A stretch of DNA of 35,253 bases, taken from the NCBI GenBank assembly GCA_902562275.1, contig CACESS010000009.1, forward strand, positions 1 to 35,253, in the 5' to 3' direction. The notes beneath the pieces were generated by a model. That model saw only the letters and a program-made list of their open reading frames with translations, had not been told where the DNA came from and searched no databases. The DNA comes from an uncultured Alphaproteobacteria bacterium. Its GTDB lineage: Bacteria > Pseudomonadota > Alphaproteobacteria > HIMB59 > GCA-002718135. Positions 8,912 to 17,557 of this stretch are shown here, piece after piece (the stretch's first letter is position 1; every line of letters begins with the position of its first letter). Position numbers and translations under genes: made by a program.

Positions 8912-11056
8912 GTGTTTAACCTATCAAAATTACTTAAATCTATTCATCTTTCAAGATTATCTTTTTATTTTTTAATCTTTTTAATCATATTGAGTTTTTC
9001 GATTACATTCTACTTAATGCTTCCAAATAACGATCTAGTAAAAGATCCAAGAAGACTACAATTTTTTTTATTGGCGGATGTTATTTTTGTTATTTTATTG
9101 ATATCCATAATTATTAGACAAATTGTACTGATTTTAGTGAGAAGAAGAAAAAGTTATGATCAATCTCGATTATATATAAAATTTGTAAATTTATTTGCTG
9201 CAATGGCTTTAGGACCAGCCATTGGTTTAGTTATTATAACATCATTATTCTTTAATTTAGAATTAAGAACTTGGTATGGTGATGCGGTAAGGGATGCGGT
9301 TGTAAATTCTAATATTGTAGCAAGAAATTATGAAAATGAAATACAGGCAGAAATTGTGTCTGATACTCAGTTAATAATGAGAGAGATATTAAAAGTTTCT
9401 CAAAATAATGAGGTTAATATTCAATCAATTAGAACGGCTTTAAGTGAATTTATTAACTTAAGAACAATTTCAAGTATTTATATTTTTAATACGGAAGGCA
9501 ACATATATTTAAGTTTAAAAGATCCTGATAATAAAAATTTTTCAGTGCCATCAAATGAAATATTTAAAGTTGTTAATCAAAACCGTGTTTACATTTTCCA
9601 ATTAAATAAAAATTCTATTACAGCTTATAAAAAAATAAATTTTTTAAATGATGTTTACATGCAGGTTAATAGAAATCTAAATACTAATATCTGGGATCAT
9701 ATTAGTGCTACAAAAGAGGCATTTGAAATTTATACTACGAAAGAAGAGGAAAGCTCAGGAATTCAAATAACTTATTCAATGATATTTGTTCTTTTCTCCA
9801 TTTGTTTTATATTAGTGGCAATTTTGATTGGATTTAATCTAGCTAGCAATCTTAGTAAACCAATTACAAACTTAATTAAATCAGCAAATAAGATATCAGA
9901 AGGGAATTTTGATGCTAAAGTTAGTGAGACAGATCAGTTTCAAGAGATAAAAATATTACTATCATCTTATAATAAAATGATTTCTGAAATTGAGAATAAA
10001 CAAAATGAGTTAATATCAAAAAGTCAAGAAGATGAAGAAAAAAGAATATTTATAGAAGCGATCTTAAGCCTTTTAACAATAGGCGTAATTTCTTTAGATA
10101 AAAATTTTAATATTTTGTTATACAATAAAACTTTAACAAAAATTTTTAGAAGCACTAAAACTTTTAAAATAAATGATAATTTTCTATCCTATTTCCCTGA
10201 ATGGAAAAAGATATTCGAGAATTTTGAAACTTCAAATAAAGTATTATTAAATTTTCAATACGATTTTACATTATATGATGATCAAAGGAATTTTAATATT
10301 AGAGTTATTAAAGAGATTAATGATAATAAGATTGAGGGATATGTTGTTGCTCTAGATGATGCTACATCTTTAATTTTAGCGGAAAAACATGCTGCTTGGT
10401 CTGATATAGCAAGAAAGATAGCACATGAAGTTAAAAATCCTCTCACCCCGATTAAACTTTCTGCTGAAAGAATAGAAAAGAAATATTTAGATGCAAAATC
10501 AGATAATAAGGAAATTTCACTTTTAACTAAAACAATATCAAGGCAAGTAGATGATATTGGAAAGTTAGTCGATGAATTTTCATCTTTTGCAAGAATGCCT
10601 GAAGCAGAAATTAAGCTTGATAATTTATCAAAATGTTTAGAAGAGGCATACCTTTTATATTTCAATACAAGGAAAGATATTAAGCTTAATTTCATTAAAC
10701 CTGAAAATGATATTTATTTTCACTTTGACACTCTTCAAATCTCAAGATGTTTCAGTAATTTGATTAAAAATGCTATTGAAGCTGTGGAAAAAATACCTAA
10801 CCCTGCAGTAGAAGTATTAATGCTTACTGATGCTAAAAATATAAAAATTGAAATAAAGGATAATGGCGTGGGAATAGATCAAAAAATGTTAAGTAAAATA
10901 TTTGAGCCTTATTTTACGACTAAAACAAAAGGAACTGGTCTTGGTTTATCAATTGTAAAAAGGATTATTGAGGATCATGGTGGTAAAATAAAAATTGAGA
11001 AAAATAAAAATATGGCAGGAACAACATCACTAATTAATTTTGAATACAATGCATAA
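8912..11056 (+). CDS. ntrY: NtrY-type membrane sensor histidine kinase
   Basis: A 714-residue sensor kinase. Three hydrophobic segments near the N-terminus (roughly residues 15-35, 45-70 and 88-115) are followed by an extracytoplasmic stretch, another TM helix (about 288-312), a HAMP-like region, a PAS-like region (about 375-490), a HisKA domain with phospho-acceptor H505 in IAHEVKNPLTPIKLS, and an ATPase domain with NLIKNAIEA, DNGVGID and GTGLGLS boxes. The kinase motifs are intact. The start is GTG at 8912, without a Shine-Dalgarno sequence. It overlaps ntrX by 17 bp. NtrYX is linked to nitrogen, redox or envelope control in different alphaproteobacteria; the signal here is unknown. ntrBC are not adjacent. 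Confidence 0.94.
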   Translation: MFNLSKLLKSIHLSRLSFYFLIFLIILSFSITFYLMLPNNDLVKDPRRLQFFLLADVIFVILLISIIIRQIVLILVRRRKSYDQSRLYIKFVNLFAAMALGPAIGLVIITSLFFNLELRTWYGDAVRDAVVNSNIVARNYENEIQAEIVSDTQLIMREILKVSQNNEVNIQSIRTALSEFINLRTISSIYIFNTEGNIYLSLKDPDNKNFSVPSNEIFKVVNQNRVYIFQLNKNSITAYKKINFLNDVYMQVNRNLNTNIWDHISATKEAFEIYTTKEEESSGIQITYSMIFVLFSICFILVAILIGFNLASNLSKPITNLIKSANKISEGNFDAKVSETDQFQEIKILLSSYNKMISEIENKQNELISKSQEDEEKRIFIEAILSLLTIGVISLDKNFNILLYNKTLTKIFRSTKTFKINDNFLSYFPEWKKIFENFETSNKVLLNFQYDFTLYDDQRNFNIRVIKEINDNKIEGYVVALDDATSLILAEKHAAWSDIARKIAHEVKNPLTPIKLSAERIEKKYLDAKSDNKEISLLTKTISRQVDDIGKLVDEFSSFARMPEAEIKLDNLSKCLEEAYLLYFNTRKDIKLNFIKPENDIYFHFDTLQISRCFSNLIKNAIEAVEKIPNPAVEVLMLTDAKNIKIEIKDNGVGIDQKMLSKIFEPYFTTKTKGTGLGLSIVKRIIEDHGGKIKIEKNKNMAGTTSLINFEYNA

Positions 11057-12380
11057 AGTCTTAATTATAGATGATGAAAAAGATATTTGTTTTCTTATTT
11101 CAGAAATTTTAAAAGATGAAAGTTATAATACTTCAATTGCACTTAATTCAGATGAAGCAATCAGTAAATTCAATGAAATTAAACCTGATTTAGTTATTTT
11201 AGATGTATGGTTATCTAATAGCAAATTAGACGGTATTGAAATTTTAAAAGAATTCAAATCGATTAATAGCAATATTCCAATTATTATTATAAGTGGTCAT
11301 GGTACTGTTGACCTTGCAGTAAAATCGATAAAAAATGGAGCGTACGACTTTTTAGAGAAGCCATTCAATAGTGATAAATTAATTATTCTTACTAAGAGAG
11401 CAATTGAAAGTTCATCATTATTGAGTGAAAATAAAAATTTAAAAGATACCTTAATTAAAACTATACCGCTAATAGGGAATTCAGAATTTATTAAAAAAAT
11501 TAACAATCATTTAAATGAGCAGAGTTCAAGTAATTCAAGATTATTAATTGAAGGGCCATTTGGAACAGGAAAAAAACATTTTACAAATTTAATACATCAA
11601 AATTCACCATATAAAGACAAGCTTCCTATATCAATTGATTTTAAAAAACTTACAAATGAAGCATTGGATAATATGTTTGTGGAAAATCAAAACATAATTA
11701 ATGAAAATATTTTTTTTCGATCAAATAATAACACATTAATACTTCTCAATATTGAAACACTTCCAAATATTTATCAGAAACAACTTTTAAATTTTCTAGA
11801 AAACAAAAAATTTTTTGAAGATCTTGATATTAAGTTAAATCATAAAATTATTACGATTACTGAGAAAAATTTAGAAATAGAAATTGAAAAGGGTAATTTT
11901 ATTAAAAGACTATATGATAGAATTTCAACAGATTTTATAAAATTTAAATCTCTATCTGATAGGAGGGATGATGTTCTTCCTATTCTTGATTTTTATTTAA
12001 ATGAAAAAAGTGGAGGAAATTTAAATTTTAAATTTTCTTCTAAAGCTTTAACTAAGTTACAAATGTATGATTGGCCTGGAAATATATCTCAGCTAATTAA
12101 TTATGTAGAGAAAAGTCTGATACTTAACCAAGATCAAAATATAAAAGAGTTAGAAGTTGATGATTTAGCTTTACAAATGGGAGATGAAACTGCGTCAAAT
12201 TCTTCAAATAATTCATTGGATTTGTCTCTTAAAGAAGCCAGATCTGAGTTTGAAAAAAATTATTTAATATCGCAAATTAAGAGATTTAATGGTAATATAA
12301 CTAAAGTTTCTGAATTTACGGGAATGGAAAGAACTGCTCTTTATAGAAAATTTAAATCACTAGATATAAAAGTAGAATAA
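11040..12380 (+). CDS. ntrX: NtrX-type response regulator with degenerate AAA+ domain
   Basis: A 446-residue regulator. The receiver domain (1-125) has acidic pocket residues D11/D12 and phospho-acceptor D55 in LVILDVW. The central region (about 145-370) aligns with a sigma-54-activator AAA+ domain but is degenerate. Walker A is unusual (EGPFGTGKK, 171-179). The GAFTGA sigma-54 contact loop is missing. Walker B reads TLILLNI (232-238), with both acidic residues replaced. Sensor II reads WPGNISQL. The C-terminal Fis-type helix-turn-helix (about 400-446) is intact. It probably binds DNA without ATP-driven sigma-54 remodelling. A second possible ATG is at 11049. Its partner ntrY overlaps upstream, and trkA follows after 7 bp. 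Confidence 0.9.
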   Translation: MNTMHKVLIIDDEKDICFLISEILKDESYNTSIALNSDEAISKFNEIKPDLVILDVWLSNSKLDGIEILKEFKSINSNIPIIIISGHGTVDLAVKSIKNGAYDFLEKPFNSDKLIILTKRAIESSSLLSENKNLKDTLIKTIPLIGNSEFIKKINNHLNEQSSSNSRLLIEGPFGTGKKHFTNLIHQNSPYKDKLPISIDFKKLTNEALDNMFVENQNIINENIFFRSNNNTLILLNIETLPNIYQKQLLNFLENKKFFEDLDIKLNHKIITITEKNLEIEIEKGNFIKRLYDRISTDFIKFKSLSDRRDDVLPILDFYLNEKSGGNLNFKFSSKALTKLQMYDWPGNISQLINYVEKSLILNQDQNIKELEVDDLALQMGDETASNSSNNSLDLSLKEARSEFEKNYLISQIKRFNGNITKVSEFTGMERTALYRKFKSLDIKVE

Positions 12381-12387
12381 CAAATCA

Positions 12388-13752
12388 ATGAAAACAATTA
12401 TTTGTGGTGCCGGAGATGTTGGATATAGCATAGCTGATAAACTATCACGCGAAAACTTTGAAGTTACAGTTATTGATGAAGATGAAAATAAATTAAATAA
12501 GGTATCTGAAAATTTGGATGTTAAAACAATAAATGGTATTCCTAGTATGCCATCAGTTTTAGAGAGCGCCGGTGCAAATGACTGTGAAATACTAATTGCA
12601 GTTACTAAGAGTGATGAAACTAATATGGTTACTTGTCAAATTGGGCACTCTTTATTTAAAATAAAAAAGAAAATTGCAAGAATAAGACAACAAGATTATT
12701 TAAAAAATGATTGGAAAAATTTATATAATGATGAAAATTTCCCGATAGATGCAATTATTTCTCCTGAACAGGAAGTTGCTAAGGGTATATTTAGAAGATT
12801 AATTTCTCCTGGCACAATAGATATGGTTGAATTATCAGATAAAAAATTAAAATTAATTGGATTAAAATGTGAGGATAATTTTTTACATTCAGGCCTATCT
12901 GTAAGAGAATTATCAGAAAAATTTCCTGACTATTTAGCTAACATAATGTTTATATTTAGAGGTGAGCAAAAATTTACAGTAAATTCTTCCACTAAAATTG
13001 AAAAGAAAGATACAATTTTTCTAGTTGTGGAAACTGATAATTTGACAGATGTGTTATCTGAATTTGGCCATCAAGAATTACAGGCAAAAAAAGCTGTGAT
13101 TATTGGTGGTGGAAATATAGGATTTTCACTTGCACAATTAATTGAAAATTCTGAAACATATATAAAAACTGAACTCATTGAAGCTAATAAAGAACGTGCA
13201 GAATTTCTTGCATCAAATTTAGAAAATATCACAGTGATATGTGGAGATGGTTTGGACAATCAGATACTTGAAGAAGTAAACATATCGGATTCAGGTTACT
13301 GTATATCAATTACAGAAGACGATGAAGTTAATATACTATCATCCTTACTAGCTAAAAGAGCTGGAGCTGATACATCAATAACTTTGATTAATAATAGTAA
13401 TTATTCATCTTTGTTATCTAATATCGGTGTTGATATGACCATAGATCCAAAAATAATAACTATTTCTAAAATTTTAGAAAAGGTTAGAGGTGTAAAAATA
13501 CGAAACGACTATTCTATAGGCGAAGGTTTTGGAGAAGTAATAGAGGCAGATATTCAGTCAGAATCATTTCTTTGTAATAAAAATCTTAAAGAGTTAGAAT
13601 TACCAAAAGGTATACGTATCGGCTCAATTGTAAGAGATAAAAATATTATAATCCCTAACAGTCAAACTGTTTTTAAAGAGAATGATGATGTTGTTTTTTT
13701 TGCTGAAACAAATTGTATAAAAAAACTAGAGAAACTTTTATCAAAAGTTTAA
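12388..13752 (+). CDS. trkA: Trk potassium uptake regulatory protein TrkA
   Basis: A 454-residue cytoplasmic protein with two RCK units in tandem. The first begins with a Rossmann motif GAGDVGYSIA (residues 7-16), followed by a TrkA-C domain. The second begins near residue 232 with GGGNIGFSLAQ, again followed by a TrkA-C domain. TrkA binds NAD(H) and nucleotides and gates the TrkH/TrkG potassium channel. The length is that of classical TrkA (about 458). No trkH or trkG is in the window. ntrYX-trkA-dat is a conserved alphaproteobacterial order. Spacing is 7 bp from ntrX and 4 bp to dat, implying one transcript. Confidence 0.96.
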   Translation: MKTIICGAGDVGYSIADKLSRENFEVTVIDEDENKLNKVSENLDVKTINGIPSMPSVLESAGANDCEILIAVTKSDETNMVTCQIGHSLFKIKKKIARIRQQDYLKNDWKNLYNDENFPIDAIISPEQEVAKGIFRRLISPGTIDMVELSDKKLKLIGLKCEDNFLHSGLSVRELSEKFPDYLANIMFIFRGEQKFTVNSSTKIEKKDTIFLVVETDNLTDVLSEFGHQELQAKKAVIIGGGNIGFSLAQLIENSETYIKTELIEANKERAEFLASNLENITVICGDGLDNQILEEVNISDSGYCISITEDDEVNILSSLLAKRAGADTSITLINNSNYSSLLSNIGVDMTIDPKIITISKILEKVRGVKIRNDYSIGEGFGEVIEADIQSESFLCNKNLKELELPKGIRIGSIVRDKNIIIPNSQTVFKENDDVVFFAETNCIKKLEKLLSKV

Positions 13753-13756
13753 TTTA

Positions 13757-14602
13757 ATGCCAAATTTTGCTTTTATAAATAACAAATTTGTAAATTTTAA
13801 ATCTGCAAAAATTCATATAGAAGACAGAGGATTGCAATTTGCAGATAGTGTTTATGAAGTCATTGCAGTTTTGGATAATAATTTAATTGATTTAGATTTT
13901 CATCTCAAGAGACTAAAATATTCTCTTGGTGAATTAGAAATTAAATTTAAAATCAATAAAAAAAACCTTAATTATATTTTTCTAAATCTAATAAAGAAAA
14001 ATAAAACACGAAATGGAATAATATATTTACAAATTACAAGAGGTATTCAATTTAGAGAACACAAATATCAAAAAAATTTAATCCCTACATTGATTGTATA
14101 CACAAGAAATAAAATTTTTAATTTACCTGGAAAAAAATTTGTAGGAGTAAATACAATTACATATCAAGATCTTCGATGGAAAAGACGTGATATTAAAACT
14201 GTAAATTTACTTCCAAATATTATAGCTGCAAATATGGCCAAAAAGAAAAACGCATATGAGGCAATTTTAATACAAAATGGAAAAGTAACTGAGGGAACAT
14301 CTTCTAATATATGGATTATAAAAAGAAATAATTTAATAACTCATCCAGCTAACTCCGATATTTTAAAAGGAGTAACTAGAACATCTCTTTTAAAAATTAT
14401 AAAAAAAACTAGCCTTAAACTAATTGAAAAACAATTTACCCATAAGCAATTAATTAATGCTGACGAAGTATTTTTAACAAGCTCAGGAAGTTTTATTACT
14501 CCTATTTTAAAAATTGATAATAAAAAAATCAATAATGGTAAAATTGGCGATATCACATTGAAACTAGCAGAAATGTATACTGAAGCATATATAAATGGAT
14601 AA
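13757..14602 (+). CDS. dat: D-amino acid aminotransferase (fold-type IV PLP enzyme)
   Basis: A 281-residue class-IV aminotransferase. PLP-binding lysine K147 lies in RRDIKTVNLLPN, and the conserved E179 lies in KVTEGTSSN. The N-terminal EDRGLQFADSVYEV motif (22-35) is shared with D-alanine transaminases. The family includes D-amino acid, branched-chain and 4-amino-4-deoxychorismate lyase enzymes. The IKTVNLLPN active-site context and the position after trkA favour Dat, which would supply D-alanine or D-glutamate for the wall. Substrate specificity cannot be proved from sequence. It overlaps the next gene by 8 bp. In many relatives hfq and hflX follow dat; they do not here. Confidence 0.87.
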   Translation: MPNFAFINNKFVNFKSAKIHIEDRGLQFADSVYEVIAVLDNNLIDLDFHLKRLKYSLGELEIKFKINKKNLNYIFLNLIKKNKTRNGIIYLQITRGIQFREHKYQKNLIPTLIVYTRNKIFNLPGKKFVGVNTITYQDLRWKRRDIKTVNLLPNIIAANMAKKKNAYEAILIQNGKVTEGTSSNIWIIKRNNLITHPANSDILKGVTRTSLLKIIKKTSLKLIEKQFTHKQLINADEVFLTSSGSFITPILKIDNKKINNGKIGDITLKLAEMYTEAYING

Positions 14603-15401
14603 TATAAAGCAAGAGGACATAGAGGACATTTGCTTTAACGTAAGTCAAAATATTATCTTACCAAAATTTAAAAATTTATCAGATGATGATATTAATTATA
14701 AAAATGGATCTGATTTAGTAACAGCAGCTGATATAGAAGCAGAAGAAGAATTAAAAAAAAATTTGTTAAAAATTTTACCTACTTCAAATTTTATAGGTGA
14801 AGAGGAATATTCTAGAAATGAAAATATATTAAATTTTTATAATGAAGATGCATATTGCTGGACTGTTGACCCAATAGATGGAACAACAAATTTTGCAAAT
14901 GGTAGAGATAAATTTGCAATTATGATAGCCTTAACATTTAAAGAAAAAATTTTACGTTCTTGGATTTATAAACCATTAGATAAAATTATGTGTTCAGCTA
15001 TTGTAAATGAAGGTGCTTATATCAATAATAATAAAATTATTACTAAAGGTGCAGATATACTTGAAGAGACTATAGGATCGATAAGCACAAAGTATTGGGA
15101 ACTAGGATTTAAAGATAAGTTAAAAATATTTAAAAACATATTTAAAGAAGTTAACTCTTATAGATGCATTGGTTTTGAATATATAGATATAGGTATTGGC
15201 ATTAGAAATTTTGCTATTTTATCAAAATTATCTCCCTGGGATCATATTCCAGGTATTCTTTTTGTCAGAGAGGCAGGAGGTTCTGACATAGATTTTGATA
15301 AAAATAAATATGACTTTACAAAAAAGAATAAGAATTTAATTGTTAGTAATTCAGAAGATTTGAATTTAAAAATTTTAGAAAAATTAGGAGAATATTTATG
15401 A
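14595..15401 (+). CDS. Inositol monophosphatase family protein
   Basis: A 268-residue lithium-sensitive-type phosphatase fold. Metal-binding motifs are complete: GEEE (68-71, with E69/E70), the WTVDPIDGTTNF motif with D92 and D95, and the C-terminal SPWDHIPG motif with D216, then REAGG. Members hydrolyse inositol phosphates, histidinol phosphate (HisN type), fructose 1,6-bisphosphate or PAP, so the substrate cannot be assigned. A HisN-like role is possible but not shown. The start at 14595 is inside the end of dat, and the stop overlaps the following ATG as ATGA. It sits within the nine-gene co-directional block. Confidence 0.88.
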   Translation: MDNIKQEDIEDICFNVSQNIILPKFKNLSDDDINYKNGSDLVTAADIEAEEELKKNLLKILPTSNFIGEEEYSRNENILNFYNEDAYCWTVDPIDGTTNFANGRDKFAIMIALTFKEKILRSWIYKPLDKIMCSAIVNEGAYINNNKIITKGADILEETIGSISTKYWELGFKDKLKIFKNIFKEVNSYRCIGFEYIDIGIGIRNFAILSKLSPWDHIPGILFVREAGGSDIDFDKNKYDFTKKNKNLIVSNSEDLNLKILEKLGEYL

Positions 15402-16270
15402 GTATTAAAAATGTATCTTTTGTCGGCTTAGGAGTAATGGGTTATCCAATGGCCGGCCATCTTCAAAAAAATGGTTATAATGTAACTGTTTATAATAGAA
15501 CAACTGCTAAGGCAGAAAAATGGGTACAAGAATATAAAGGTAGCATGGCTAAAACTCCTGGTAAAGCTTCTCAAAATTCTGAAATTGTTTTTATGTGTGT
15601 TGGACGTGATGAAGATATTATTGAAGTAATGGAAAGTGAAGTTGGAATTCTTTCCAATGTAGCTGAAGGATCAATTATTGTTGATCACACAACAGCTTCT
15701 GCAGAGATAGCAAGAAATTATTATCATAAACTAAAAGATAAGAATTTGAGTTTTCTTGATGCTCCTGTATCCGGTGGTCAAGCAGGTGCAGAAAATGGTA
15801 TTTTGTCTATAATGATAGGTGGTGATGAAAAAGACTATAACACTATTAAACCAGTTCTCACATCTTATGGTAAAGCGATTGAGCTTATAGGTCCATCTGG
15901 ATCAGGTCAAATAGCAAAAATGATTAATCAAATTTGTATTGCAGGATTAGTTCAAGGTTTATCTGAGGCAATGGCTTTTGGAAAAAAATCAAATGTAGAC
16001 ATGGAAAAAGTTCTTAGCGTTATATCAAAAGGAGCGGCACAATCGTGGCAAATGGAAAATAGATATAGAACTATGCTAGATGGGAAATTTGATTATGGTT
16101 TTGCTGTAGATTGGATGCGCAAAGATTTATCAATTTGTTTTAATGAAGCTGATAAGAATGGCGCTAATCTTCCTATTACAAAAATAGTTGATAAATATTA
16201 TGAAGAAGTCCAAAAGAATGGTGGTAATAGATTTGACACGTCATCTTTAATGACGCTAGTTGATAAATAG
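15398..16270 (+). CDS. NAD(P)-dependent beta-hydroxyacid dehydrogenase (HIBADH/GLYR family)
   Basis: A 290-residue oxidoreductase of the 3-hydroxyisobutyrate dehydrogenase/tartronate semialdehyde reductase/glyoxylate reductase group. The Rossmann motif GLGVMGYPMA occupies 10-19, DAPVSGGQAGAENG (121-134) is the substrate-binding signature, and K174 in GSGQIAKMINQ is the expected catalytic lysine. The natural substrate cannot be chosen from sequence; succinic semialdehyde or glyoxylate reduction are alternatives. This is one of the few genes here with a clear Shine-Dalgarno sequence (AGGAG at 15386-15390, 7 nt before the ATG). It overlaps the upstream phosphatase gene by 4 bp and the downstream exporter start by 1 bp. 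Confidence 0.88.
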   Translation: MSIKNVSFVGLGVMGYPMAGHLQKNGYNVTVYNRTTAKAEKWVQEYKGSMAKTPGKASQNSEIVFMCVGRDEDIIEVMESEVGILSNVAEGSIIVDHTTASAEIARNYYHKLKDKNLSFLDAPVSGGQAGAENGILSIMIGGDEKDYNTIKPVLTSYGKAIELIGPSGSGQIAKMINQICIAGLVQGLSEAMAFGKKSNVDMEKVLSVISKGAAQSWQMENRYRTMLDGKFDYGFAVDWMRKDLSICFNEADKNGANLPITKIVDKYYEEVQKNGGNRFDTSSLMTLVDK

Positions 16271-17178
16271 TGGTAAATAAATATTTATTAGCTATTATTT
16301 TATTAATTGCCTCTTCTTTTTTTTGGTCTGGAAATTTTTTTGCTGGTAAAATTGCATATAATACCGACTTGTCTCCCTTTAAATTAAGTTTTTTTCGATG
16401 GACTTTGGCTTTTATTATACTTTTACCTTTTACGTATAGTGAGATAATAAAAAATTTAAAATATTATAAAGAAAATTTTTTATTAATTAGTTTGATTGCT
16501 TTTCTTGGTGTAACAATCTTTAATTCTTTTACTTATATATCCTTACAAACAACACTCGTGATTAATTCTGCTCTTATGAATTCTGTAACACCAGTTCTAA
16601 TAATTGGTTTTTCATGGTTAATATTTAAAACGAAGACAAGTTTACTTCAATTTATTGGAATATTTTTATCTGTTATTGGTGCATTTTGTATTATTTTAAA
16701 AGGGAATTTAAATAACCTTTATTCTTTTCAATTTACAAGTGGTGATATTTGGATGTTTATCGCTGTACTTTCTTGGTGTGTGTATTCAGTACTATTAAGA
16801 AAAATTGATAAAAATCTCTCTCAACTTGCAACTTTAGAAGTACTGATATTTATTGGTTTAATTTTTCTTATACCTGTATATTTAAAAGAGTCTTCAAATT
16901 CTACTTTCATTCCTGATAATAGTAATGATTACTTAATAATTATTTATGTAGCCATATTTGCAAGTATTGTTTCTTTTTTTTCATGGAATATGGGAGTCTC
17001 AATTATAGGCGCTAACAGAGCAGGGTTATTTTTACACTTAATACCAGTATTTAGTTCAATTTGGGCAATAAGTTTTTTAGGAGAACAATTTGCTTTATTT
17101 CATTTAATTGGAACTATATTTATATTATTGGGAATAATACTCTCAAACTTAAATTTTAAATATGTCAAAGATAATTAA
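16270..17178 (+). CDS. EamA/DMT-family transporter
   Basis: A 302-residue membrane protein with about ten hydrophobic helices in two repeats of five, the pattern of the drug/metabolite transporter (EamA) superfamily. The first repeat opens with the typical FFWSGNFFAGKIA segment and the FxxxRW motif (FFRWTLAF, about 41-48). Family members export amino acids, nucleosides or other small metabolites; no substrate can be read here. The start is GTG at 16270, whose G is the last base of the upstream TAG stop. No Shine-Dalgarno sequence is present, consistent with coupled translation. The 3' end overlaps msrB by 17 bp. Confidence 0.9.
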   Translation: MVNKYLLAIILLIASSFFWSGNFFAGKIAYNTDLSPFKLSFFRWTLAFIILLPFTYSEIIKNLKYYKENFLLISLIAFLGVTIFNSFTYISLQTTLVINSALMNSVTPVLIIGFSWLIFKTKTSLLQFIGIFLSVIGAFCIILKGNLNNLYSFQFTSGDIWMFIAVLSWCVYSVLLRKIDKNLSQLATLEVLIFIGLIFLIPVYLKESSNSTFIPDNSNDYLIIIYVAIFASIVSFFSWNMGVSIIGANRAGLFLHLIPVFSSIWAISFLGEQFALFHLIGTIFILLGIILSNLNFKYVKDN

Positions 17179-17557
17179 AACAGATGAAGAATGGAAATCT
17201 CTTCTCACAGAAGATGAATATTATGTAACAAGACAAAAAGGAACTGAACCTCCTTTCTCCGGTAAAAATTTTGAAATTATTAATGGTGGTATTTTTAAGT
17301 GTAAATGCTGTGGTAATGAATTATTTAATAGTTCAACAAAATATGATTCTTATTGTGGGTGGCCAAGTTTTTTTGAACAAATATCACCTGAAGCAATTAA
17401 AACAGAGACTGATAGATCGCATGGAATGGTGCGTATTGAAATTATGTGTGCCAAATGTGATGCTCATTTAGGCCATGTCTTTGATGATGGCCCAGAGCCT
17501 ACGGGCAAAAGATACTGTGTAAATTCTCTTTCTATTAATTACGAAGAGTTTGAATAA
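17162..17557 (+). CDS. msrB: Peptide methionine-R-sulfoxide reductase
   Basis: A 131-residue repair enzyme that reduces the R-epimer of methionine sulfoxide in proteins. The catalytic cysteine is C119 in RYCVNSLS. The structural zinc site is formed by C47/C50 and C96/C99. The CGWPSFF motif (65-71) and HLGHVFDDGP (102-111) are also intact. The length is standard for a single-domain MsrB. It starts inside the upstream exporter gene, and its stop overlaps the TTG start of the following MFS gene by 8 bp. No msrA is fused or adjacent. Confidence 0.97.
   Translation: MSKIIKTDEEWKSLLTEDEYYVTRQKGTEPPFSGKNFEIINGGIFKCKCCGNELFNSSTKYDSYCGWPSFFEQISPEAIKTETDRSHGMVRIEIMCAKCDAHLGHVFDDGPEPTGKRYCVNSLSINYEEFE

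Noticed and set aside
11040-12380. NtrX as a frameshifted pseudogene
   Set aside because: The frame is open throughout, the receiver and HTH domains are intact, and the non-catalytic changes are confined to the AAA+ motifs, which suggests altered function rather than decay.
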